The notes under the pieces were generated by a model. It was not told the DNA's origin and made no database searches. It worked only from the letters and a program-made list of their open reading frames with translations. A DNA stretch of 9,314 nucleotides, taken from contig JAVEEE010000070.1 of assembly GCA_030840615.1 (NCBI GenBank), positions 1 to 9,314 of the forward strand, read 5' to 3'. A program made the position numbers and the translations under genes. Source of the DNA: Frankiaceae bacterium (GTDB lineage Bacteria; Actinomycetota; Actinomycetes; JAFAQI01). Below, piece after piece: positions 1 to 6,311 of this stretch. Every line of letters begins with the position of its first letter. The first letter of the stretch is position 1.

Positions 1-1
1 C

Positions 2-196
2 CCGGTGGAGCACACCTACCGGCTCGCCGCCTCACTTGCCGCTCACGAAGTCCCGCACGCCGTCCATGTCTTCACCCGCGGCCCGCACAGCCTCGGCCTG
101 GCACGCGGCGCCGGCAGCTCAGCGGCATGGACCCAGTTGGCCGAACCGTGGATCACAGGACATGCCCACATCTCGGGATGCAAGGAGCAGCCATGA
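2..196 (+). CDS. Alpha/beta hydrolase (acetylesterase / BD-FAE-like), 3' end only
   Basis: This is the C-terminal ~64 residues of a serine hydrolase whose 5' part lies before the window. The frame is open from base 2. The segment PVEHTYRLAASL, then VPHAVHVFTRGPHSLGLA, then W-x-x-LAEPWI matches the end of the prolyl-oligopeptidase-like / BD-FAE esterase fold. In that fold the His of GPHxLGLA is the catalytic histidine and the last helix carries W-x-x-L. Family members deacylate sugar esters or small esters; the substrate cannot be told from this fragment. The stop TGA (194-196) overlaps the start ATG of the next hydrolase, so the two are probably translationally coupled in one operon. The GTG at base 5 is an internal codon and not a credible start, because the fragment lacks the nucleophile region. 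Confidence 0.75.
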   Translation, partial: PVEHTYRLAASLAAHEVPHAVHVFTRGPHSLGLARGAGSSAAWTQLAEPWITGHAHISGCKEQP

Positions 197-1044
197 CGCA
201 CACCGCCTACACGGAAGCCGTCAGCCAACATGTCAAGGCAGACAACGAGATCGAGTACTCCTACCGGGACGTCGGCGAGGGGGAGATCCCGCTGGTCCTG
301 CTCCAGCATTTCCGCGGAAATCTCGACAACTGGGATCCCGCCCTGATCGACGCGCTCGCCGCAGGTCGGCGGGTAGTTCCGTTCAACAACGTCGGCGTCG
401 CCAGCACAACCGGCAAGACCCCCAGCACCGTCGAGGCGATGGCGCACGGCGCGATCGCTTTCATCGAAGCGATGAATTTTCAGCGCGTTGACCTGCTGGG
501 CTTTTCCATCGGCAGCTTCGTCGCCCAGGAGGTTGCGCTCGTCCGCCCCGACCTGCTCCGGCGCGTCGTGCTCGCCTCGTCCGCACCACAAGGCGCCGCC
601 GGAATGCACGGCTGGGCACCCGAGGTCATCGGCGCCGTCGGTGCAGCGCAGGCCACTCCACAGGGATACATCTCCGTCTTCTTCGCCTCGACCGACAGCA
701 GCCGCGCCGCCGGACAGCAAGCCGCCGGCCGCATCTTCGGACGAGCGACGAACCACGACGAGCCGACCACATGGCAGACGCGTCAAGCGCAGTACGACGC
801 CGTCTGCAGCTGGGGCATCCCCAATCACGCTCTACTCCAGCGACTGACTGCTTTGAGGATGCCGGTATTCGTGGCGAACGGGGACAGCGATCCGATGATT
901 CGGCCGCACTACTCCTACCTCCTTGCGGGCCTGATCCCACAAGCACAGCTGAAGATCTACCCGGACGCGGCACACGGGTTCCTCTTCCAGCACCACGCCG
1001 AGTTCGCGGCTGACGTTGACTCATTCCTCAACGACGCGAGCTAG
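193..1044 (+). CDS. Alpha/beta hydrolase (MhpC-like)
   Basis: A complete 283-residue alpha/beta hydrolase, the usual length for the family, with no signal peptide, so probably cytoplasmic. It has the oxyanion-side HFRGNLDNWDP segment (residues 39-49), the nucleophile elbow GFSIGS with Ser105, an acid candidate Asp233 in NGDSDP, and the catalytic His261 in DAAHGF. These give a full Ser-Asp-His triad. Residues about 135-205 form the variable cap that sets the substrate, so the reaction (ester, lactone or C-C bond hydrolysis) cannot be named. I chose ATG 193 because AAGGAG lies at 182-187, five bases upstream, and because it forms an ATGA overlap with the upstream gene. An in-frame ATG at 127 would read back through the upstream gene and has no ribosome binding site. 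The thioesterase gene follows after a 25-base gap. Confidence 0.85.
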   Translation: MTHTAYTEAVSQHVKADNEIEYSYRDVGEGEIPLVLLQHFRGNLDNWDPALIDALAAGRRVVPFNNVGVASTTGKTPSTVEAMAHGAIAFIEAMNFQRVDLLGFSIGSFVAQEVALVRPDLLRRVVLASSAPQGAAGMHGWAPEVIGAVGAAQATPQGYISVFFASTDSSRAAGQQAAGRIFGRATNHDEPTTWQTRQAQYDAVCSWGIPNHALLQRLTALRMPVFVANGDSDPMIRPHYSYLLAGLIPQAQLKIYPDAAHGFLFQHHAEFAADVDSFLNDAS

Positions 1045-1060
1045 CCCTGCCCATAGCCCT

Positions 1061-1065
1061 GGAGG
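1061..1065 (+). promoter_or_regulatory. Ribosome binding site GGAGG of the thioesterase gene
   Basis: GGAGG lies four bases before GTG 1070 and just after the previous stop (1042-1044). It decides the start. The frame could be extended to a TTG at 1016, but that has no Shine-Dalgarno sequence and would sit inside the upstream gene. Confidence 0.6.
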
Positions 1066-1069
1066 ATGG

Positions 1070-1849
1070 GTGGCCGAGACAACTGCCGACAGCAGACTGA
1101 CAACGTCGATCGACATCGATCCGACCTGGAGGTCCTGGTCGGGGGTTCATGGCGGCTACCAGGCCGCGCGCGCCGCCGCGGCCGGACATGCATTAGCCCC
1201 CGGCCTTCCGCTACGCGCGGCACACGCAATGTTCACCCGGCCGGTCACGTCCGCTACGTCGCAGCTGACGGTCGAGGTCATCCGTCGGGGAGCGACCGCG
1301 ACGACGCTCGCCGCGCAGGTCGTCCCGGAGGATCGCCCCGAAGCCGCCCTGCAGATGCAGATGCTGCATGGTGTCGCCGGCACAGGTCCGGTTGTTGACG
1401 GTCCGCCTGCGCCAGATGTTCCGGCCGCGGAACAGTGTGAGCCGTTCTCGCTGCCACTGGAGCTGGTGCCGTTTGGGCAAAACGTGGAAATCCGCCCCGC
1501 GACTGCCGCACGGCCGCTCGCCGGCGGTGAGCGAGCCGAACTCGTTGCCTGGATTCGCATCCTGCCAACCGGCATGACTCCGGCTGAAACCTTCCTCGTC
1601 CTGCCGGACGCGCTGCCCCCGGCCCTATACGGCGTTCTTGCAAGCCCGCTGCCGATCCCCACCGCCGACCTGGCCGTGCACCTCACCGCCGATGCACATC
1701 TGGCCGAGCCCGCCGCTTGGTACCTAGTTCTCATTCGTACAGAGGCAGCGCGCGACGGATGGAGTCTGGACGCGAGCAGCGTTTGGAACGCCGACGGCCA
1801 GCTCATGGCACTCGCGCGGCAGACCCGCCGCGTCCTGAAAGGCGCGTAA
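1070..1849 (+). CDS. Acyl-CoA thioesterase, tandem hotdog (TesB-like)
   Basis: A 259-residue double-hotdog thioesterase expected to hydrolyse acyl-CoA to free acid and CoA in the cytoplasm. The N-terminal hotdog has the signature WSGVHGGYQAARAA (residues 23-36). The C-terminal hotdog carries LPDALPP (Asp180), IPTADLAVHL (Thr198) and LARQTR (Gln251). These positions line up with the Asp-Thr-Gln catalytic set of E. coli TesB, in the usual order and spacing. Residues WYLVLIRTEAARDGW and the closing DG-x-L-x-A-x-ARQTR are also typical of the family. The GTG start has GGAGG four bases upstream; a TTG at 1016 would add 18 residues. It follows the alpha/beta hydrolase with a 25-base gap, so the two are probably co-transcribed and may act in acyl or ester breakdown. 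Chain-length preference cannot be read from the sequence. Confidence 0.8.
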   Translation: MAETTADSRLTTSIDIDPTWRSWSGVHGGYQAARAAAAGHALAPGLPLRAAHAMFTRPVTSATSQLTVEVIRRGATATTLAAQVVPEDRPEAALQMQMLHGVAGTGPVVDGPPAPDVPAAEQCEPFSLPLELVPFGQNVEIRPATAARPLAGGERAELVAWIRILPTGMTPAETFLVLPDALPPALYGVLASPLPIPTADLAVHLTADAHLAEPAAWYLVLIRTEAARDGWSLDASSVWNADGQLMALARQTRRVLKGA

Positions 1850-1859
1850 TCACGTCCAC

Positions 1860-1912
1860 AAACCCCGTGCCGCGGTTTCCGGCCCTTCGACTCACCGACG
1901 GCGTTCCCGCCG
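1860..1912. terminator. Two small hairpins between convergent genes
   Basis: The 71-base gap between the convergent thioesterase and tetR genes holds two inverted repeats. One pairs AAACC..CG (1860-1867) with CG.GGTTT (1871-1878), with one mismatch. The other pairs CGGCG (1899-1903) with CGCCG (1908-1912) around a TTCC loop. Neither has a T-tract, which is common in actinobacteria. The position fits a bidirectional terminator, but each stem is short. Confidence 0.4.
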
Positions 1913-1920
1913 ATGTTCGG

Positions 1921-2505
1921 TCAGAGCGACGCGTCGAGCAGCGCGTCGGCTGCGGCTCGCGCACATCGCGCTATGGACGGGTCGCGGTCCATCCGGGCCG
2001 CGACGCCGGCACCGTCGTAGACCAGGTGCAGTTGCCGCGCGAGCCTTTCCGGTTTCGCGACGCCGGCGTCTCGGGCGAGGTCGGTGAGCAGGGCCAGCAT
2101 TTCCGCCCGGTACTCCTCCGCGGCCTTGTCGATGACGCTGCCGTCGGCTACCTCGGCGGTCGCGGTGACGATCGCGCAGCCACGAAAGCCGGGCTCGGCG
2201 AAGATCTCGCCCTGCGCATCAAAGACCGCCAGCAGACGCTTGCGCGGGTCGCGGTGGCGCGCGACGGCGGCCTTGATCCGCTCGAGGGCACCGCGGTGAC
2301 GGGACTCCAAGTAGGCGCTGATCAGCGCCTCCTTGCTCCCGAACAGGTTGTACAGCGAAGCCTTGGCCACGCCGGCGTGCTCAATGATCCGGTCGATGCC
2401 GACGCTTTGCACGCCTTCGGCGTAGAACAGCTCGTCGGCGGCGGCCAGCAGCCGCTCCCGCGCCGGAGCCCGGCCCTCGCTTGGGATCGTCGCGGTGACG
2501 CTCAC
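1921..2505 (-). CDS. TetR-family transcriptional repressor
   Basis: A 194-residue TetR regulator. The N-terminal DNA-binding domain includes RERLLAAADELFYAEGVQSV (17-36) and the helix-turn-helix IDRIIEHAGVAKASLYNLF (about 37-55), followed by GSKEAL. The C-terminal ligand/dimer domain has the FRGCAIVTATAEV segment (about 107-119). Many relatives of the NemR/YxaF-like group have a similar Gly-Cys-x-x-x-x-x-Ala-x-Glu stretch, and Cys110 could sense electrophiles, which is inference. The start is GTG, with AAGGAGGTG (reverse complement of 2511-2519) giving GGAGG seven bases upstream. The gene is divergent from the SDR operon. Three copies of one palindrome lie in the shared upstream region, one immediately before this gene's ribosome binding site, so it probably represses both itself and the operon. 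Ligand unknown. Confidence 0.9.
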   Translation of the reverse strand: MSVTATIPSEGRAPARERLLAAADELFYAEGVQSVGIDRIIEHAGVAKASLYNLFGSKEALISAYLESRHRGALERIKAAVARHRDPRKRLLAVFDAQGEIFAEPGFRGCAIVTATAEVADGSVIDKAAEEYRAEMLALLTDLARDAGVAKPERLARQLHLVYDGAGVAARMDRDPSIARCARAAADALLDASL

Positions 2506-2520
2506 GGACGCACCTCCTTC

Positions 2521-2534
2521 AGACAGACCTGTCT
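2521..2534. promoter_or_regulatory. TetR operator copy 1 (tetR side)
   Basis: AGACAGACCTGTCT: two perfect 6-bp arms (AGACAG/CTGTCT) around an AC centre. It directly abuts the tetR ribosome binding site and so would lie over the start of its transcript. A weak minus-strand -10 candidate, TACGGT, sits at 2535-2540, but I found no clear -35. The same 14 bases recur at 2594 and 2624. The TAGAC-N-GTCTA style resembles operators known for TetR members such as NemR and LmrA/YxaF. Confidence 0.8.
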
Positions 2535-2582
2535 ACCGTACCGCAGATCCTGGCGCCGATCGCTGATCTCGTAACCGAGGGG

Positions 2583-2612
2583 TTGACATCGATAGACAGA
2601 CCTGTCTATGGT
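2583..2612 (+). promoter_or_regulatory. Promoter of the SDR-VOC-MFS-DUF427/CBS operon
   Basis: A perfect -35 TTGACA (2583-2588) is followed after 18 bases by TATGGT (2607-2612), a TAnnnT-type -10. Transcription would start near 2619, leaving a leader of about 39 bases to ATG 2658. Operator copy 2 fills the -35/-10 spacer, so a bound repressor would exclude RNA polymerase. Confidence 0.7.
2592..2609. promoter_or_regulatory. TetR operator copy 2 (in the promoter spacer)
   Basis: ATAGACAGACCTGTCTAT: the longest copy, with 8-bp arms and the same AC centre. It lies between the -35 and -10 hexamers of the operon promoter and overlaps the first bases of the -10. Its core starts 73 bases after copy 1 (near seven helical turns) and 30 bases before copy 3 (near three turns), so all three could face the same side of the DNA. 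Confidence 0.85.
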
Positions 2613-2623
2613 ATCGCCAGATC

Positions 2624-2637
2624 AGACAGACCTGTCT
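2624..2637. promoter_or_regulatory. TetR operator copy 3 (downstream of transcription start)
   Basis: The same 14-bp palindrome, AGACAGACCTGTCT. It lies just after the expected transcription start and nine bases before the ribosome binding site AGAGGAG (2646-2652), where a bound repressor could block early elongation. Confidence 0.8.
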
Positions 2638-2657
2638 ACCCAACCAGAGGAGCGGCC

Positions 2658-3398
2658 ATGACAGAGCGCATGGACCAGGACCTGCACCCCCGGACCGCGT
2701 TGGTCACCGGTTCCACCAGCGGTATCGGCAAGGCGACCGCGCTCGCTCTCGCCCGCGACGGCTTCGACGTGGTCGTGCACGGGCGGGACGCACAACGCGG
2801 CGCCGCCACGGTCGAGGAGATCACCGCAGCCGGTGGGCACGCACGGTTCGTCGTCGCCGACCTGTCCGACGCCGCCGACGTCGAACGACTCGCCGACGAA
2901 GCAGGCGAGATCGACGTGCTGGTCAACAACGGCGGCTTCTCCTGGTTCGGTCCGACCGACCAGCTCGACACCGAGACCTACGACCGGCTGTTCGCGAGCA
3001 ACGTCCGCTCCGCCTACCAGCTGGTGGCCGCGCTCGGTCCGCGGATGGCGAAGGCCGGTCGGGGCAGCATCATCAGTGTCGACAGCATGGCCGGCCGCGT
3101 CGGTCTCGCCGGTGGCGCCGCCTACGGCGCAACCAAGGCCGCACTCACGGCGATGAGCCGGGCCTGGGCGGCTGAGTTCAGTCCGGCTGGCGTCCGGGTC
3201 AACACGGTCGCACCCGGCCCGGTGTACAGCAACGGCGCCGCACCGGAACGCATCGAGGCCCTCGGCCACACCACCCTGCTGGATCGCGCCGCGCAACCCG
3301 AGGAGATCGCCGAAGTGATCGCGTTCCTCGCCTCGGACAAGAGCGGCTACGTCACCGGTGCAGTCTTCCCGGTCGACGGCGGCCGAAGCGCTGTCTAA
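2658..3398 (+). CDS. Short-chain dehydrogenase/reductase (SDR)
   Basis: A 246-residue classical SDR, expected to be a cytoplasmic NAD(P)H-dependent oxidoreductase acting on a carbonyl or hydroxyl group. The nucleotide-binding motif is TGSTSGIG (17-24). Arg43 after the second strand and Lys25 suggest NADPH, which is inference. NNGG (90-93) replaces the more usual NNAG. The catalytic set is Asn115, Ser143, Tyr156 and Lys160 (YGATK). VAPGPV and the C-terminal S-GYVTG-x-V-x-VDGG are typical of the family. ATG 2658 has AGAGGAG five bases upstream. An open frame reaches back to 2583, but it would translate the operators into a repeated DRPVY peptide, so I reject it. It is the first gene of the operon controlled by the divergent TetR gene. 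The substrate cannot be predicted. Confidence 0.9.
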   Translation: MTERMDQDLHPRTALVTGSTSGIGKATALALARDGFDVVVHGRDAQRGAATVEEITAAGGHARFVVADLSDAADVERLADEAGEIDVLVNNGGFSWFGPTDQLDTETYDRLFASNVRSAYQLVAALGPRMAKAGRGSIISVDSMAGRVGLAGGAAYGATKAALTAMSRAWAAEFSPAGVRVNTVAPGPVYSNGAAPERIEALGHTTLLDRAAQPEEIAEVIAFLASDKSGYVTGAVFPVDGGRSAV

Positions 3399-3400
3399 GC

Positions 3401-3419
3401 CGCTCGACTTTCGCGAGCG
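3401..3419. terminator. Small hairpin after the SDR gene
   Basis: CGCTCG (3401-3406) pairs with CGAGCG (3414-3419) around a 7-base loop, starting two bases after the SDR stop codon. With no T-tract and only six pairs, it is more likely a partial attenuator or mRNA processing/stability element than a full terminator. The following VOC gene lacks an obvious promoter of its own. Confidence 0.35.
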
Positions 3420-3478
3420 ACCGAGGCGAAACCGCGTCACACCCACGATCCGGCGACTATCACTCAAAGGAGCTCCTC

Positions 3479-3835
3479 ATGAGCAGCAGCGTTGCCGGCC
3501 TTTCCGTCGACTGCACCGACGCCGAGGCCGTCGCCCGGTTCTGGGCGGCCGCTCTTGGCCGCGAGATCGCCGCGAACCCCACCGAGGAGAACGCGGTCGT
3601 GTCAGCCGGGGCGGATCCGGCATCCGGGCCACGGCTCGCGTTTCATCGGGTGCCGGAGCCGAAGAAGGTCAAGAACCGACTGCATCTGGACCTCATCACC
3701 ACCGACTTCGATGCCGAGAGCGCCCGGCTGATCGCACTGGGCGCACGCAAGGTCCGCGACGTCGACGCCGGCGATGCCCGCTGGACAACCTTCACCGACG
3801 TTGAAGGCAACGAATTCGACCTCATCGATGGCTGA
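3479..3835 (+). CDS. VOC-family protein (glyoxalase-like domain)
   Basis: A small 118-residue single-domain vicinal-oxygen-chelate protein of the Glyoxalase_6 type. The first beta-alpha-beta unit is GLSVDCTDAEAVARFWAAALG (7-27). The second half has NRLHLDLITTD (67-77, His69) and ends WTTFTDVEGNEFDLID, with Glu112 at the usual last metal-ligand position. The first metal-ligand position in LSVDC is not a His, so metal binding and lyase activity are uncertain. Family members include glyoxalases, dioxygenases and antibiotic-binding resistance proteins, and many have no known reaction. ATG 3479 has AAAGGAG at 3466-3472, six bases upstream. It lies 80 bases after the SDR gene, and its end is close to or overlaps the start of the transporter gene, consistent with one operon. 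Confidence 0.85.
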   Translation: MSSSVAGLSVDCTDAEAVARFWAAALGREIAANPTEENAVVSAGADPASGPRLAFHRVPEPKKVKNRLHLDLITTDFDAESARLIALGARKVRDVDAGDARWTTFTDVEGNEFDLIDG

Positions 3836-3858
3836 TGCCGCCCGCACGTCGATACGCC

Positions 3859-3863
3859 GGGAG
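3859..3863 (+). promoter_or_regulatory. Ribosome binding site GGGAG favouring the GTG start of the transporter
   Basis: GGGAG lies six bases before GTG 3870. The alternative in-frame ATG at 3828, inside the end of the VOC gene, has no Shine-Dalgarno sequence at useful distance (nearest GAAGG about 20 bases away). Confidence 0.5.
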
Positions 3864-3869
3864 AGCAGC

Positions 3870-5168
3870 GTGACGAGCGCTCGCGGGCCGGCAAGGCCGG
3901 CCCTACCGTCGCCCGACTGCGACCAGAACCTGCCCGTCGCCGAAGCAGTCGGGTCACGCCGCAGCCCGGCCCCCATCGCAGATGCCGGCTCGCGGCTGAG
4001 GACCTTGCGGCTGGTCGGGCTGGCGTCGATCATCGTGACGTTCCTCGCTGCATCCGCCGCGCCCACACCGCTGTACGCCACCTACCAACACGAGTGGCAC
4101 TTCTCACCACTCACGACGACAGTCGTGTTCGGCGCGTACGCCGTCGCCTTGCTCGCATCGCTGCTCAGTCTGGGCCGACTCTCCGACCACGTCGGCCGAC
4201 GTCCAGTCATCCTCGCCGGGATCGCCGGCCAACTCATCGCCCTGGTGCTCTTCATCGACGCGCACAGCGTCACCACCCTCCTTGCCGCGCGGATCGTGCA
4301 AGGGATTGCCACCGGCACCGCCATCGGTGCCATCGGCGCCGGAATGATCGACATCGATCCGCCGCGCGGCGCGGTGGCCAACGCCACCGCACCCGGGCTG
4401 GGAACGTCGGCAGGCACGCTGCTGACCGCCTTTGCCGTGCAGTGGCTCCCCGCACCGACGACGCTGGCGTACCTCGTTCTCGCGGCGGTCTTGGTGGCAC
4501 AGTCCGTCGGCGTCGTCCTCTTGCCTGAGACCAGCCCGAAGGCACCCGGAGATTGGCGCTCGCTCGCTCCGCGACTCGCCATTCCGCAGCAAACACGCCG
4601 CCCGCTGCTCACCGCCGCTCCGGTGTTGTTCGCCGTTTGGGCACTCGCCGGGTTCTATGGGTCGCTCGGACCCAGCCTGACCGACCATCTCGTCGGCTCC
4701 CCGTCGGTGGTCGACGGCGGGCTAAGCCTCGGCATCCTGGCCGGGGTCGCCTCGCTGACCACGTACCTGCTGCGGGCGGCCCCGCCGTCCCGGGTGATGC
4801 TGATCGGGACGGCCGCGCTCGCCGCCGGCGTGGCCGCGGTGCTGCTCGCCATCTGGATGCGGTCACCGGCTGGCTTCTTCGCAGCGACCGCCGTAGCCGG
4901 AGTCGGCTTCGGCGCCGGCTTCCAGGGCGGCATCCGACTCGTCGCTCCGCTCGCCGATGCCGACCAGCGGGCCGGCGTCCTGTCCGTGCTCTACACCGTC
5001 TCCTACCTCGGCTTAGGTCTGCCAGCCATCGCCGCAGGCGTCTCCGTCGTTCACGGCGGCAACCTCGTCACCACCAGCTACCAGTACGGGACAGCGGTGA
5101 TCGCACTCGCCGCGTTCGCCGCCATCAACCAACTACGCACGCGCCCGCGGCCCAGCTCACTGAGGTGA
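3870..5168 (+). CDS. MFS transporter (probable drug/solute efflux)
   Basis: A 432-residue major facilitator with about eleven to twelve hydrophobic helices, expected in the cytoplasmic membrane. The first helix starts at LRLVGLASIIVTFLAASAAP (about 47-66). The loop between helices 2 and 3 has the MFS motif A, GRLSDHVGRR (102-111). ARIVQGIATGTAIGAIGAG follows, as in the fourth helix of proton-coupled exporters. A hydrophilic N-terminal stretch of about 45 residues (Pro, Ala and Arg rich) precedes helix 1. A middle loop, LPETSPKAPGDWRSLAPR, separates the two halves. The start is GTG 3870 by ribosome binding site; ATG 3828 would add 14 residues and overlap the VOC gene by eight bases. Its place behind an SDR and VOC gene under a TetR repressor suggests export of a toxic compound or metabolite, but the substrate is unknown. 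Confidence 0.85.
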   Translation: MTSARGPARPALPSPDCDQNLPVAEAVGSRRSPAPIADAGSRLRTLRLVGLASIIVTFLAASAAPTPLYATYQHEWHFSPLTTTVVFGAYAVALLASLLSLGRLSDHVGRRPVILAGIAGQLIALVLFIDAHSVTTLLAARIVQGIATGTAIGAIGAGMIDIDPPRGAVANATAPGLGTSAGTLLTAFAVQWLPAPTTLAYLVLAAVLVAQSVGVVLLPETSPKAPGDWRSLAPRLAIPQQTRRPLLTAAPVLFAVWALAGFYGSLGPSLTDHLVGSPSVVDGGLSLGILAGVASLTTYLLRAAPPSRVMLIGTAALAAGVAAVLLAIWMRSPAGFFAATAVAGVGFGAGFQGGIRLVAPLADADQRAGVLSVLYTVSYLGLGLPAIAAGVSVVHGGNLVTTSYQYGTAVIALAAFAAINQLRTRPRPSSLR

Positions 5169-5215
5169 CCCGCGTCCCGCGCAGCACCCACTCCGATCTG
5201 CCAGGAGGCACGACA

Positions 5216-6127
5216 ATGACCAAGGAAGTCCGGGTTCCCGACGAGGACCACCCGATCACCATCGACGCCGACACCGACCGCGTCGTCGTCCGTGTTGATG
5301 ACACTGTCATGGCGGACACCACTGCCGCGCTCACCCTGCGCGAGGCCGGCTACCCGCCCGTGCATTACATCCCGCTCGCTGACGTCGTCCCCGGCACCCT
5401 TCACCCCAGCAGCACGCGAAGCTATTGCCCCTACAAGGGCGACGCGTCCTACTACGACGTCGTGCTACCCGACGGACCGCAGATCGTGGACGCGGCCTGG
5501 GCGTACGCGACTCCGCATCCGGCGATGGCCGCGATCGCCAACCACCTGGCCTTCTACACCGACCGCGTGCACGTCACAACCGAACCCCGCTCAGAGCACA
5601 CGGCGATGGATGCGCACCCCACCGACGTCGCCGAGCTCATCGAAAGCGCGGCGGCAAGAGGGGGCATGCCCACCGCGGCCGAGCTCATGAGAGCGGCCGT
5701 TGTCAGTGTCGAGCGCGACGCCCACCTCGCCGCGGTCGCCTACCTGATGCGGCGAGCCGGCGAGACCGCGCTCGTCGTCGTGAACGACGCCGAGCAGCGC
5801 ACCCCGCTAGCCGTCATCACAGACACCGACCTTGCGCAGGCCATCGCCGACGGCCGCGACCCGAACGAAGTGCGCGTCAGCGACCTCGTCCACCGTGAAC
5901 CCATCGCCGTTACCCCAGATACGCCGCTGGTACGGGCGGCGCAAGTCATGGTCTCCTCTGGCATCCGGCACCTGCCCGTGGTCGAGCAAGGTCGACTTCT
6001 TGGCATGGTCGATATCAGTGACGCTTGCCGTGCCTTGGTCGAAATGCGGAACAAGCCTGATGTCTCTGTCACGGGGGTAGCGATGGGGGATCTCCGGTTG
6101 GGCTTGACACCGACAGGGGTCGAGTGA
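5216..6127 (+). CDS. DUF427 domain fused to a CBS-domain pair
   Basis: A 303-residue cytoplasmic protein made of two parts. Residues about 12-120 form a DUF427 domain: VMADTTAALTLREAGYPPVHYIP, then SYCPYKGDASYYDV, then AAWAYATPHPAMAAIANHLAFY. That matches the family's conserved YIP, T/S-x-CPYKG-x-A-x-Y and AW-Y-P-x-P features. After a linker (about 121-150), residues 151-275 are two CBS motifs: AVVSVERDAHLAAVAYLMRR...VVVNDAEQRTPLAVITDTDL and PIAVTPDTPLVRAAQVMVSSGIRHLPVVEQGRLLGMVDISD. CBS pairs bind adenine nucleotides and act as regulators; the biochemical role of DUF427 is not settled. DUF427 proteins are usually short and free-standing, so the fusion is notable. ATG 5216 has AGGAGG at 5203-5208, seven bases upstream, and is 47 bases after the transporter gene. 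The reading frame upstream to 4553 is only a shadow of that gene. Confidence 0.88.
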   Translation: MTKEVRVPDEDHPITIDADTDRVVVRVDDTVMADTTAALTLREAGYPPVHYIPLADVVPGTLHPSSTRSYCPYKGDASYYDVVLPDGPQIVDAAWAYATPHPAMAAIANHLAFYTDRVHVTTEPRSEHTAMDAHPTDVAELIESAAARGGMPTAAELMRAAVVSVERDAHLAAVAYLMRRAGETALVVVNDAEQRTPLAVITDTDLAQAIADGRDPNEVRVSDLVHREPIAVTPDTPLVRAAQVMVSSGIRHLPVVEQGRLLGMVDISDACRALVEMRNKPDVSVTGVAMGDLRLGLTPTGVE

Positions 6128-6175
6128 CGGTCGGGCCTGCGAACTCCGTCCTAATCCAGGCTCGACCGTCACTCG
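6121..6175. terminator. Strong 19-bp hairpin at the end of the operon
   Basis: CGAGTGACGGTCGGGCCTG (6121-6139) pairs with CAGGCTCGACCGTCACTCG (6157-6175). Eighteen pairs are Watson-Crick and one is G-T, around a 17-base loop. The TGA stop of the DUF427-CBS gene (6125-6127) is inside the left arm. There is no T-tract. The position between convergent operons fits a bidirectional, actinobacterial-type terminator. Confidence 0.75.
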
Positions 6176-6233
6176 CGACAGCTGTTCGGGCCGAAATCGG
6201 CGCCGGGCGAACGAACCCAACCGTCATCACCGA

Positions 6234-6301
6234 GCGCTGGAGTAGTACAGAAACCGCTGGTCGGTGAATACGGCCCATTCGCTTCCGTACTACTGCGGCG
6301 C
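6234..6301. repeat. 15-bp imperfect inverted repeat with a 38-base interior
   Basis: GCGCTGGAGTAGTAC (6234-6248) pairs with GTACTACTGCGGCGC (6287-6301): 13 Watson-Crick pairs, one G-T pair and one G-G mismatch. It lies between the two convergent terminator hairpins. It could be an additional RNA stem, a protein site or the scar of a small element. I see no flanking target duplication. Confidence 0.5.
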
Positions 6302-6311
6302 TTGCCGATCG

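Noticed and set aside
43..828. 261-codon minus-strand frame opposite the alpha/beta hydrolase
   Set aside because: Antisense shadow of a gene with a complete catalytic triad; its peptide has no family features.
1016..1069. TTG start at 1016 for the thioesterase
   Set aside because: No ribosome binding site, lies inside the previous gene, and GGAGG precedes GTG 1070.
2583..2657. Extension of the SDR gene to an upstream start at 2583
   Set aside because: It would translate the -35 box and two operators into a repeated peptide. ATG 2658 has a good ribosome binding site and gives the normal SDR N-terminus.
2622..3467. 281-codon minus-strand frame opposite the SDR gene
   Set aside because: Antisense shadow typical of GC-rich genes. 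The SDR motifs on the plus strand are complete.
4553..5215. Long N-terminal extension of the DUF427-CBS frame
   Set aside because: The segment is an Arg-rich shadow in another frame of the MFS gene. A strong AGGAGG precedes ATG 5216.
6234..6301. Insertion-sequence ends or a minimal mobile element
   Set aside because: No flanking direct repeat and no room for a transposase; kept only as an inverted repeat.
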